Assembly: GCF_023614235.1 (NCBI RefSeq)
Contig: NZ_CP094264.1
Coordinates: forward strand, 310,001 to 374,000
Source: Streptomyces sp. MRC013
GTDB lineage: Bacteria; Actinomycetota; Actinomycetes; Streptomycetales; Streptomycetaceae
DNA length: 64,000 bases
Direction: 5' to 3'
Shown: piece after piece, positions 10,874-18,412 of the stretch
Layout: each line of letters starts with the position of its first letter
Position numbering within the stretch: the first letter of the stretch is position 1
The notes under the pieces: generated by a model
Database searches by the model: none
What the model saw: only the letters and a program-made list of their open reading frames with translations
What the model was told of the DNA's origin: nothing
Program-made: the position numbers and the translations under genes

Positions 10874-11836
10874 CAAATCTCCAACAGTCGCCGTGGTGTT
10901 CGGTCTTGGTGGTGGCCGGTGTTCGAGCCGAGGCTACTGATCGCCCGCCGGGAGAGCGAGAGCAAACGGAAAAATGCGGTCCGTTCTTGGTCACAGACCG
11001 TCGACACTCGCGCGTCACCGACGACGGCCCGTCGATTCTCCGGCGAGAGGAAGAGGAGGGTCGTTTTCGAGCCGAAAACGATTTCGGCACCACCGATTTG
11101 AGTGTTCCAGCCGGTTCTCCACCGGAATGCGTGGTGCGCGGGCCGCCGTCGGCGTCCCGGCCCCCTCACCTCGCCGGCGACCGCTCCCGGCGGGGCGAGG
11201 AGGGCGCCTTCCGGAAGCGTGCGCCACCTCGGGGGCGCCTCCGGGGCAGGGCGCGCCCCCGGCCGCTTCCCCGGCGCCCCCGGCCCCCGGCAACCCTGCG
11301 GAGCGGGCGGAGTCCCTGGCGGACGGGTGGAGCCGGTCCGCCGCGACGGCGGCGCCCCGTCGGGTGCGGGGCCCGCGGACGGGCCGGAGGCGCGTTCCGG
11401 GGGCCCTCTCCCTCGCCTGTGGGGACCCGCCCCCCGCGTCCGACGGGGAGCCGGAGGGGGCAAGCGCGCCGGAATGGCTCATTCTCGCCCTTGCGGCGAC
11501 CGTCGCGGATGCAGTCTCACCGTCTGGACGCCGTACACGGGGACGCGCGCGGGGCGTGTGCGGGGGTGCACGCGGGGAGGGCGGCCCGCCTGGTCGCGCA
11601 CCGCCCCGGCGGCGCGCGGCCGGGGCGAAGGGGGGGTGGCGTCCCTGCACCGCTTTCCGCGCCGCGGCGACCGGGCGGGACACGGATGCGGGCCGTCCGG
11701 GTGAGTGGATGCCCCATTCGCCCGCCCGGGGTCGCGGGTGTGGTAGTGCGCTCCTAGCGTTCCGGTCGTAGAGGGTCATGTCACACCTTCGCGGAAGCCC
11801 GTTCCGCACTGCCCCTCGGACCGGAGGAGTCATTCC
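10874..11836. other. long intergenic region, no gene recognised
   Basis: About 960 bp separates the divergent methyltransferase and secreted-protein genes. Long open frames exist on both strands, but all read as Arg/Pro/Gly-rich non-coding translations. The first 220 bp are comparatively AT-rich and contain a perfect inverted repeat (11061-11081), so regulation is concentrated there. Near 11760-11830 lie a GGAGGAG ribosome site for the next gene and probably its promoter. Confidence 0.5.
11061..11081. promoter_or_regulatory. perfect 9-3-9 inverted repeat, candidate operator
   Basis: The arms TCGTTTTCG and CGAAAACGA are perfect complements separated by three bases. The site lies about 190 bp upstream of the methyltransferase start in an unusually A/T-rich patch for this genome. 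It could be a repressor operator or a short hairpin. No regulator gene adjoins it. Confidence 0.5.
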
Positions 11837-12358
11837 ATGCGTGCGACAGGTGCCGCTTTCGCCGCTCTGCTCGGAGCGGCGGCTCTCGCCCTCACCGCCC
11901 CTCCCGCGGGCGCGGTGGATCCGTTCGTCGTCTCCCCCACGACCGTCAACCCGGGCGGCCGCGTCGCGCTGTCCGCCCCCGGCTGCTCGGGCACCGCCAT
12001 GGCCTCGTCGGACGTCTTCGACACCGTGACCGTCCCGGCGGGCGGCTCGGCCACGGCCACCGTCGACTGGGACGCCCGGCGGGGCGCGGTCTACACGGTG
12101 TCCTTCACCTGCGCCGGCGGTTCCCCCGGGTCGGTGCGGCTGACCATCGCACCCGCGAGGACCGGCTCGACCGCGGTACCGACCGTGACCCGGACGGCCA
12201 CCGTCACGACCGCGCCCTCGGGCGTCCGGGGCGGCCTGGGCGGCAGCGTCGGCACGTGGAACGCCGGCGAGCTGGCCGCGGGCGGGGCGCTGGTCGCCGC
12301 GGCGACCGCGGGCGCGGTCCACCTGGTGCGTCGCAGGGCCGCGAACCACCGCCACTGA
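11837..12358 (+). CDS. secreted, C-terminally membrane-anchored protein with GGLGGS motif
   Basis: A 173-aa exported protein. It has a signal peptide (1-26, ending AGA), an Ig/beta-sandwich-like body with a Cys pair (GCSGTAM and FTCAGG), a Thr/Val-rich stalk, then GVRGGLGGS. A hydrophobic helix (about 143-163) and a terminal VRRR tail follow. That order (short motif, helix, basic tail) is the layout of a sortase sorting signal, but LPXTG is absent. It is a paralog of the convergent gene at 12467-12952, which has the same GGLGGS-helix-RRRR ending, and a class F sortase lies 900 bp away. The start has GGAGGAG seven bases upstream. Function unknown; surface display is inferred. Confidence 0.8.
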   Translation: MRATGAAFAALLGAAALALTAPPAGAVDPFVVSPTTVNPGGRVALSAPGCSGTAMASSDVFDTVTVPAGGSATATVDWDARRGAVYTVSFTCAGGSPGSVRLTIAPARTGSTAVPTVTRTATVTTAPSGVRGGLGGSVGTWNAGELAAGGALVAAATAGAVHLVRRRAANHRH

Positions 12359-12393
12359 ACCCCCGGCGCCACCGGACCCCCGGCGCCGCGGCC

Positions 12394-12439
12394 ACGCCCG
12401 TCGCCCCGGGTCCCCGCGGGGACCCGGGGCGACGGGCGT
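12394..12439. terminator. 46-bp perfect palindrome, bidirectional terminator
   Basis: Two 23-base arms are exactly complementary with no spacer, giving a very strong GC hairpin between the stops of two convergent genes. It lacks a T-tract on either side, as is usual in Streptomyces. Confidence 0.85.
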
Positions 12440-12466
12440 ACTCGGCCGACCGGGAGGTTCGGCCGG

Positions 12467-12952
12467 TCAGGCCTTTCCGCTCCCCGGGCGGCGACGGCGG
12501 CTGACGAAGACGGCACCGCCCAGGGCCGCGGTGCCGACCAGCGACGCCCCGACGGCCATCTCGGTGGAGCTGGGCGCGAGGGAGCCGCCCAGGCCCCCCT
12601 CCGTGCCGCGGCCGCGGATGACGGTGAAGGACGCGGTGGCGACCCGCGGGCTGTCGCTGCACTTGACCGCGAGGTTGTAGGTGCCGGGCGTGGCGTGGTC
12701 GTAGATCCGCGGCGTGGCGGCGGAGTGGCCCGACGCGTTGACCGTGAGGGCCGTCTTGGGGAAGGCGTTGGACGAGACGGTGCCGCCGTGGCCGCACCCC
12801 ATGGCGCTGACCGCCAGGCTGCCGCCCTGGTGCACCCGGGTCGGGGAGACCGTGACGTTCGTCGGACCTTTGGTGGCGTGGGCGAGCGGGGCCGTGAACC
12901 CGATCGCCGCACAGGCGGTGGCGGCCACCGCGAGGGCGCGTGAAGCACGCAT
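12467..12952 (-). CDS. secreted, C-terminally membrane-anchored protein, paralog of the facing gene
   Basis: A 161-aa exported protein. It has a signal peptide (1-27, ending AHA), a beta-rich body with VSPTRVHQGGSLAVSAMGC and a later Cys in VKCSD, then TEGGLGGS, a hydrophobic helix (about 132-152) and the basic tail SRRRRPGSGK. Its architecture and GGLGGS match the facing gene at 11837-12358, so the two arose by duplication. The ATG has GGAGG eight bases upstream; in-frame upstream extensions lack a signal-peptide-like start. It is divergent from the class F sortase, suggesting a shared function at the cell surface. No known enzymatic motif is seen. Confidence 0.82.
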   Translation of the reverse strand: MRASRALAVAATACAAIGFTAPLAHATKGPTNVTVSPTRVHQGGSLAVSAMGCGHGGTVSSNAFPKTALTVNASGHSAATPRIYDHATPGTYNLAVKCSDSPRVATASFTVIRGRGTEGGLGGSLAPSSTEMAVGASLVGTAALGGAVFVSRRRRPGSGKA

Positions 12953-13263
12953 CGTTGAACCTCCAGCGGAAGACGCCCCAAAGCGGTGCTCCGGGAGATC
13001 GACGGATGCGCCTTCCACGACGTACCCTCACCCGGCAACCGGAACCCTGCACTCCGGTCGTGCGCCACCCCGGTGAGGCGGCACGCCCGGACGGCCGACC
13101 GGCCCTCTGACGGATCCGCAGGTCACGGCCGGTCAGGCGGCCGTCGTCGATGACCCGGACGGGCCATCACCCGTGTGCCGCGCCGCCACCCGTTCGCCTC
13201 TCCCCGATCGCCGGGTCCGCGGACCGCGCCTACCGTGCGCGAGGAGGCCACGAAGGGAGAGGC

Positions 13264-13941
13264 ATGGGCCTGGAGCGCAGAGGCATCGGGGACCGCAGTG
13301 CCTGGGACGTGATCAGGGGACGCCAGCCGTGGGGGGCGCTGGCGCTCGTCATGCTCACCGGTCTCGCCATGATGCGGAACGGGGCCGACGCGTCGTCCGG
13401 ACCGCCCCAGCCGGTCGGCGCGGTGTCGGCGGAGCGGGGGCGCACCGCGGCCGCGCCGACGCCGTCCGCGGGGCTGCGCCCGCTGGCGTACGCGCCCGCG
13501 TCCCGGGTGCGGATCGAGGCGCTGAAGGTGGACGCGCCGGTCATCGACGTGGGCCTGGACGGGGAGGGCTGGATCAGCGCGCCCCCGCCGCAGGACCCCA
13601 ACCTCGCCGGCTGGTACCAGAACGGCATCTCGCCGGGGCAGTCCGGGACCTCGGTCATCGTCGGGCACGTCGACAACGAGTCGGGGCCCGCGGTCTTCTA
13701 CTCGCTGGGCACCCTCAAGCCGGGCGACCGGGTGGAGGTGACCCGGTACGACGGCCGCGTGGCCGTCTTCCAGGTGTACGGCGTCGAGGTGTACGCGAAG
13801 GAGGACTTCCCCGGCGTACGCGTCTACGGGGACACCGGCCACCCCGAGCTGCGGGTCATCACCTGCGGCGGCGAGTACTCGCGGGCCGGCGGCTACGACG
13901 GCAACGTGGTGGTCTTCGCCCGGCTGGTCGCCACCCGCTGA
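13264..13941 (+). CDS. class F sortase
   Basis: A 225-aa transpeptidase that would cleave a sorting signal and join the protein to the cell wall. One N-terminal transmembrane helix (about 22-38) is followed by a low-complexity linker and the sortase barrel. Catalytic His135 lies in VIVGHVD, Cys201 in RVITCGG, and a downstream Arg207 is the probable third residue. Short length and the N-terminal anchor fit actinobacterial class F. The start ATG has GGGAG upstream. The flanking GGLGGS proteins are its most obvious candidate substrates, though neither has LPXTG. Confidence 0.9.
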   Translation: MGLERRGIGDRSAWDVIRGRQPWGALALVMLTGLAMMRNGADASSGPPQPVGAVSAERGRTAAAPTPSAGLRPLAYAPASRVRIEALKVDAPVIDVGLDGEGWISAPPPQDPNLAGWYQNGISPGQSGTSVIVGHVDNESGPAVFYSLGTLKPGDRVEVTRYDGRVAVFQVYGVEVYAKEDFPGVRVYGDTGHPELRVITCGGEYSRAGGYDGNVVVFARLVATR

Positions 13942-13949
13942 GCGCCTCC

Positions 13950-13988
13950 CCGCCCCGCCCCCGCCACGTCGTGGCGGGGGCGGGGCGG
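13950..13988. terminator. 19-bp-stem hairpin between convergent genes
   Basis: Perfect 19-base arms around a one-base centre lie between the sortase stop (plus strand) and the deacetylase stop (minus strand). It likely terminates both transcripts. Confidence 0.85.
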
Positions 13989-14007
13989 GCGGCGCCCGCG
14001 GCACGCG

Positions 14008-14882
14008 TCACCGGCGCGGCACGGTGAGGTGGTACCCCTGGTCGAGCAGCCTCGGCAGGTAGGTCCGCAGGGCGCGCACGGTCTGCGAGCGGTCGCCGCC
14101 CGCGTCGTGGGAGAGCACGACGACGCCGGGCGCGGCGCCGTCCAGGACGCGCCGCACGATGGTCGCCTCGCCGGGCTCCTGCCAGTCGAGGGTGTCGACG
14201 GTCCAGGCGAGCGGCTCCATGCCGAGTTCGGCGCCGATCTCGAAGGAGAGGCGGTTCCAGGCGCCGTACGGGGCGCGGTACCACAGGGGGCGGAGCCGAC
14301 CGACCGCTCGATCACCTCGCTGGTCGTGCCGAGCTCGTCGCGGATGCGGGAGGGCGGCAGCCTCGGGATCAGCGGGTGCGACCAGGAGTGGTTGCCCACG
14401 ACGTGCCCGTCGTCGGCCATCTCCCGCAGCAGGTCGGGGTGGAGGGCGGCCATCTCGCCGCAGACGAAGAACACGGCCCGCACCCCGTAGTGGCGCAGGG
14501 TGCCCAGGACGGCCGGGGTGTAGCGGGGGTCGGGCCCGTCGTCGAAGGTGAGGACCATCGTGTGGCCCGCGCCGGACACCCGCAGGAACGGCCGCTGCCG
14601 CACCGGCGGCAGGGCGCGGCGGAAGCGGGGCGGGGCGTGGCGGGTCATGGGCTGGAGCCGGTACGAGGCGGGGGCCCCGGGCAGGTACGGGGTGAGGGGC
14701 CCGCCGGGGGCGGGGGCCGGGGGGCGCGGCACGCGCGGCGGGGACGGGCGCGCGGGCGGCGCGGCGGGGCCGGGCGGCCCCGTCCGCTCCAGGCCGAAGA
14801 GACCGACGGCGGTGGTGGCCCCGAGCGCGGCGGCGATGCGCAGCACCATCCGCCGACCGGAAGGCATCTGGTCGTTTTTCAT
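14008..14882 (-). CDS. polysaccharide deacetylase family protein, single-base frameshift
   Basis: Restored by one base this is about 291 aa. It has a twin-Arg-like basic N-terminus with a hydrophobic segment (about 12-30), a Pro-rich linker and a NodB domain. The NodB motifs appear in order: TFDDGPD (metal and base Asp), HSWSHP (metal His), RAPYGAWN, WTVDTLDW and VVLSHDAGG (catalytic His). All are present, so an active metal-dependent de-N-acetylase of peptidoglycan or a surface glycan is expected. The frame breaks in the G-run 14286-14290, between VIERSVGSAP and LWYRAPYG, where one base is missing. The ATG start has GGAG eight bases upstream. It is probably co-transcribed with the CapA-like gene. 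Confidence 0.83.
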
Positions 14883-14976
14883 GACCAATGCTCCGCATGG
14901 GCGATCCGCGGATGGGGGTGCGACACCGGGCGCGCGGGACGAAAGCACCCGTTGGGAGGAGTGGCCGGGCGGCCGG

Positions 14977-16164
14977 TCAAGGGGCCCGTACGAGGCCCTG
15001 GGCGGCCGCGCCGCGGCTGAGGACGACATCGGTGATGCGGTCCCGCACGGGGGCGAGCGCGGTGTCGCCGGACGCGACGGCGGCGTTCAGGTCGACGACG
15101 CGGTTGGCGGCGGTGTCGAACCACTGCGGGACGAACTCGGCGCGGGTGACCTCCCAGCGGCCGCCGGGGACGCGCGGCGGGCCGAAGGTGAAGCGGGCGA
15201 TGGTCCCCTCGTTGCCGCGCGGGTCGTGGGCGCCGGAGTGGTCGACCATGGGCCCGGCGACCTGGTCGCCCATGCCGTAGACGATCCAGGTGCCGTTGAC
15301 CTTCTCGTACGCCTGGGGCACGTGGGCGTGGGTGCCGAGGAGGAGGTCGACGTCGGGGCGGCCGTCGGTGGCGGAGGCGGTGAGGGAGCGGCCGAGGCCG
15401 ATCTGCTGCCGGTCGGGCTCGGTCTGCCACTCGGTGCCCCAGTGGAGGCTGACCACGACCACGTCGGCGCCGGCCTCGCGGGCGGCCCGGGCGTCGCTGA
15501 GGATGCGGCTCTCGTCGATGAGGTTGACCGACCAGGGCCGGTCGGCGGGGACGGGGATGCCGTTCGTCCCGTAGGTGTAGGCGAGGTGGGCGACCCGGGC
15601 GCCGCCGGCCTCCAGCAGGGTGGGGGTGGTGGCCTCCTCGGCGGTGCGGGCGGATCCGGCGTGCTCGACACCGGCCCGGTCGAGGTGGTCGAGGGTGCGG
15701 CGGATGCCCTCGGGGCCGGCGTCGAGGGTGTGGTTGGAGGCGGTGGAGCAGGAGTCGTAGCCGGTGGCGCGCAGGGCGTCGGCGACCTGGGGCGGGGACT
15801 GGAAGGACGGGTAGCCGGTGAAGGGTCCGCCGTCCTCGCCGTACACCGTCTCCATGTGGCAGATGGCCAGGTCGGCGGCGGAGACCACGGGGGCGACCCC
15901 GGCGAACATGGGCCGGAAGTCGTGTCCGGCGCCGTTCGCGTCGGCGCGGGCGGCCCGGATGACCGAGGCGTGCGGGAGGACGTCGCCGGTGGCGACGAGG
16001 GTGAAGGGCCTGACCGCGGAGGCCGCGCGGCCGCCGGCGGACGGGGCGGGGGGCGCGGGGGCCGAGCGGGAGGAGGCGGTGCAGGCGGCCGCGGTGGCGC
16101 CGAGCAGGGCGGTGACGGCGAGGGCCGCCCGGCGGGTCGCGCGTCGCGTCGTCCGGTGGGGCAT
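14977..16164 (-). CDS. CapA family lipoprotein (metallophosphatase fold)
   Basis: A 395-aa exported protein. The signal peptide ends at Cys28 in a TAAAC context, so lipidation is plausible. The CapA fold follows: VATGDVLPH near residue 55, CHMETVYG, STASNHTLDAG, VVVSLHWGTEW, and LLGTHAHVPQ with the metal-binding histidines. The family takes its name from Bacillus poly-gamma-glutamate synthesis, but in Streptomyces it is a general surface phosphatase-like protein of unknown substrate. AGGGAG lies seven bases upstream of the ATG. The next gene downstream on the same strand, about 95 bp away, is the polysaccharide deacetylase, suggesting a shared cell-envelope role. Confidence 0.87.
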   Translation of the reverse strand: MPHRTTRRATRRAALAVTALLGATAAACTASSRSAPAPPAPSAGGRAASAVRPFTLVATGDVLPHASVIRAARADANGAGHDFRPMFAGVAPVVSAADLAICHMETVYGEDGGPFTGYPSFQSPPQVADALRATGYDSCSTASNHTLDAGPEGIRRTLDHLDRAGVEHAGSARTAEEATTPTLLEAGGARVAHLAYTYGTNGIPVPADRPWSVNLIDESRILSDARAAREAGADVVVVSLHWGTEWQTEPDRQQIGLGRSLTASATDGRPDVDLLLGTHAHVPQAYEKVNGTWIVYGMGDQVAGPMVDHSGAHDPRGNEGTIARFTFGPPRVPGGRWEVTRAEFVPQWFDTAANRVVDLNAAVASGDTALAPVRDRITDVVLSRGAAAQGLVRAP

Positions 16165-16524
16165 GGGGGGCTCCCTGGTCCGGGGCGGGTGGGGACTCTC
16201 CGAATCCACCACCCCGGACGCCTTGCGGCCGGTACGCGAACGGCTCGGACACGGCGGATTCGCCGGTTCGGCCCCCTGTCCGCGCGCCGGCCGCCCGGCA
16301 CTCCCCGCCGCCCGCCGCGCGACGGGCGGCCCGCCGCCCGGGCGCGCCCGCCCCCGGGGCCCACCGGGCACGTTCCTCTCCGGCAGACGGCGGCGCGGAG
16401 GGGACGTGTGCGGAACCGCACCGTCGGGTTGCGCGGAGGGCGGCCTTCCGCCGCGCCTCCGGTGGGGGTTCGTCGTCTAGGGTGCGTGGCCGAGTCACAC
16501 ACGGGGAGAAACGTCCGGGAGAGG
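16165..16524. other. intergenic region between divergent capA-like and hypothetical genes
   Basis: About 360 bp with no credible gene. A -10-like TAGGGT at 16478-16483 could serve the rightward hypothetical gene. Otherwise only GC-rich sequence is seen. Confidence 0.4.
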
Positions 16525-17011
16525 GTGGGAGCGTTGCGGCCCGACAGCACGAACGGCACCGGCGGGGGCGGCCTGGCCGTCCCGATGGACTGGCTGTGCG
16601 CCGAGTACCTGGCCGATGAGCTGCTGCGCGGGGGGCGGGCTGGTCGGGACCGGCTCCCCGGAGTACGTGGCGGGCCGCCGGACGCTCGCGTTGACGATCT
16701 ACCTCGGCGACGGCGCGGGGCCGCAGGAGCGCTGGGAGGAGTGGCTGCACCGCACCTCGTACGGCCACCCCTGGCCGGAGTGGGTGCGGGAGCGGCTGGC
16801 CTCGCGACGCGAGGGCGGGGACGGGCCCGGGGTGGCCCTCGCCCGGGAGACCTGGCGGCTCCTGGAGGAGACCCGGGTGCTCGCGGCGGACCTGGGCGCG
16901 CTGTCGGCGCCCCCGGCGGCCGGGACCGCGGTGGACGAGTCGGCGCGGGTGTGGCTGCCCTCGTGGCGGCTGGGCCTGCCCCTCGGCCACCTGTCGCTCC
17001 ACCTGCGCTGA
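16525..17011 (+). CDS. conserved hypothetical protein, single-base frameshift
   Basis: After removal of one G from the run 16630-16635 the gene reads as about 161 aa: GALRPDST, then LAVPMDWLCAEYLADELL joined to GLVGTGSPEYVAGRR and a C-terminal part ending WLPSWRLGLPLGHLSLHLR. Both halves have coding-like composition while the alternative frames do not. I do not recognise a domain; the protein is acidic and Trp-rich with no signal peptide or membrane helix. The start is uncertain (GTG 16525, TTG 16534 or ATG 16585). It stands alone between the capA-like gene and the YbdK-type ligase. Confidence 0.55.
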
Positions 17012-17193
17012 GCCGGAGGAGCCCGGCGGGCCGCGGGACGGGCCGCCGGAGCGACGGGGCGGGCCGCCGGAAGGACCGGAACGCGCCGTTGCCGACGGCG
17101 ACCGCGCCGGTCATCCTGTGAGGGGCCGCCGGCTGCCCGCCGGCGCCGCGCCGGGCACGTGTCCGTACGGCTGGGGCGGGAGTGGTGGTCCTG

Positions 17194-18294
17194 ATGGTCG
17201 CGGTACCCGTGGCTCGCGAGGTGACTCTCGGCGTCGAGGAGGAATTCCTCCTGCTCGACGCGGTCGACGGCAGCCCGGTGGGGGGTGGCGGCGACGTCCT
17301 GCACGCCGACCGGGAGCACCGCCGGCCGGACGGCGGGGCGGGGCCGGGGTTCCAGCGCGAGTTGCTGTCGACGATGGTGGAGACGGCGACCGGCGTGTGC
17401 ACCGACCTGGCGGGGCTGCGCGCGGAACTGACCGCGGCCCGGGCCCGGCTGGGCCGGGCGGCCCGCGAGGCCGGGCTCCGCCCGCTCGCCAGCGGTACGG
17501 CGCCGATGGCCGCGCCGGTCCGCGCCGTCACCCCGACGCGGCACTACCGGCAGATGGCCCGGCTGTACGGGCGGCTCACCGACGAGACCGAGACCTGCGG
17601 CTGCCACGTCCACGTCGGCGTGCCCGACCGGGAGTCCGCCGTGGCCGCCGTCAACCACCTGCGGCCCTGGCTGCCGGTCCTGCTCGCGCTGTCCGCCAAC
17701 TCCCCGTACCACCAGGGGGCGGACACCGGTCACGCGAGCTGGCGCGCGCTCGTCCTGTCCCGGTGGCCGACCCACCAGATCCCGCCCCGCTTCGCGTCCG
17801 CCGCGCAGTACGACCGGACGGTCGCCGCCCTGCGCCGTACGGGTGTGCTGCCGTCCCGCGCGGCCAACGCGTACTGGTTCGCGCGCCCTTCGCACCACCT
17901 GCCGACCGTCGAGGTGCGGATCGCGGACGTCACGCCCAGCGTGGACGAGGCGGTGCTCCAGGCCGGTCTCACCCGCGCCCTGGTGACCACCGCGCTCGGG
18001 GCCGCCGCACGGGGCCGTCCCGCGCCGCGGCTGCCCGACCACGCGGCGGCCGCCGCCCTGTGGACCGCGGCCCGGTACGGGGTGCGCGGCCCCGCCCTGC
18101 ACCCGGTGACCGGCGACCGCGTCCCGGCGGCCGAGGCCGTGCGGGCCCTGCTCGACCGGGTGCGCCCGGCGCTGGAGGCGAGCGGCGACGAGGCGGAGGT
18201 GCGGGAACTGGCCGAGCGGGTGCTGGCCCACGGCACGGGCGCCGACCGGCAGCGCCGCCGCACGGCCCCGAGCGCGCCGCGGACGGTGCCGTAG
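17194..18294 (+). CDS. carboxylate-amine ligase / YbdK-type glutamate-cysteine ligase
   Basis: A 366-aa member of the GCS2 family, ATP-dependent ligases joining an amine to glutamate or a related carboxylate. Family marks are TLGVEEEFLLLD at the N-terminus, FQRELLSTMVE, the metal/ATP motif GCHVHVGV, LPVLLALSANSPY, and VEVRIADVTPS near residue 245. Streptomyces make mycothiol rather than glutathione, so a true glutathione pathway is unlikely and the substrate is open. An in-frame GTG at 17182 could also be the start. The gene converges on the SpoIIE-type gene across a strong hairpin. Confidence 0.86.
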   Translation: MVAVPVAREVTLGVEEEFLLLDAVDGSPVGGGGDVLHADREHRRPDGGAGPGFQRELLSTMVETATGVCTDLAGLRAELTAARARLGRAAREAGLRPLASGTAPMAAPVRAVTPTRHYRQMARLYGRLTDETETCGCHVHVGVPDRESAVAAVNHLRPWLPVLLALSANSPYHQGADTGHASWRALVLSRWPTHQIPPRFASAAQYDRTVAALRRTGVLPSRAANAYWFARPSHHLPTVEVRIADVTPSVDEAVLQAGLTRALVTTALGAAARGRPAPRLPDHAAAAALWTAARYGVRGPALHPVTGDRVPAAEAVRALLDRVRPALEASGDEAEVRELAERVLAHGTGADRQRRRTAPSAPRTVP

Positions 18295-18374
18295 GGTGCC
18301 CGCCGGGTCGGACCGCGGCGGTGGCCGGGGACCGGGAGGCGCCCCCCCCGCGCCCGCATCGGCTCCGTCCGCCC

Positions 18375-18406
18375 CGCCGTGCCGGCCGGCGCCGGCCGGC
18401 ACGGCG
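18375..18406. terminator. 32-bp perfect palindrome between convergent genes
   Basis: Sixteen-base arms, fully complementary, built on repeated GGCCGGC blocks. It sits between the YbdK-type stop and the phosphatase stop. Confidence 0.82.
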
Positions 18407-18412
18407 CTCCCG

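Noticed and set aside
6168..11093. A single 1641-aa minus-strand reading frame spanning sdhC to the methyltransferase
   Set aside because: It is chance read-through in GC-rich DNA; only its sdhC part and its GGDEF-EAL part are real proteins, separated by non-coding sequence.
11837..12952. LPXTG sorting motifs in the two small surface proteins
   Set aside because: No LPXTG or close variant precedes the C-terminal helix; only the shared GGLGGS does.
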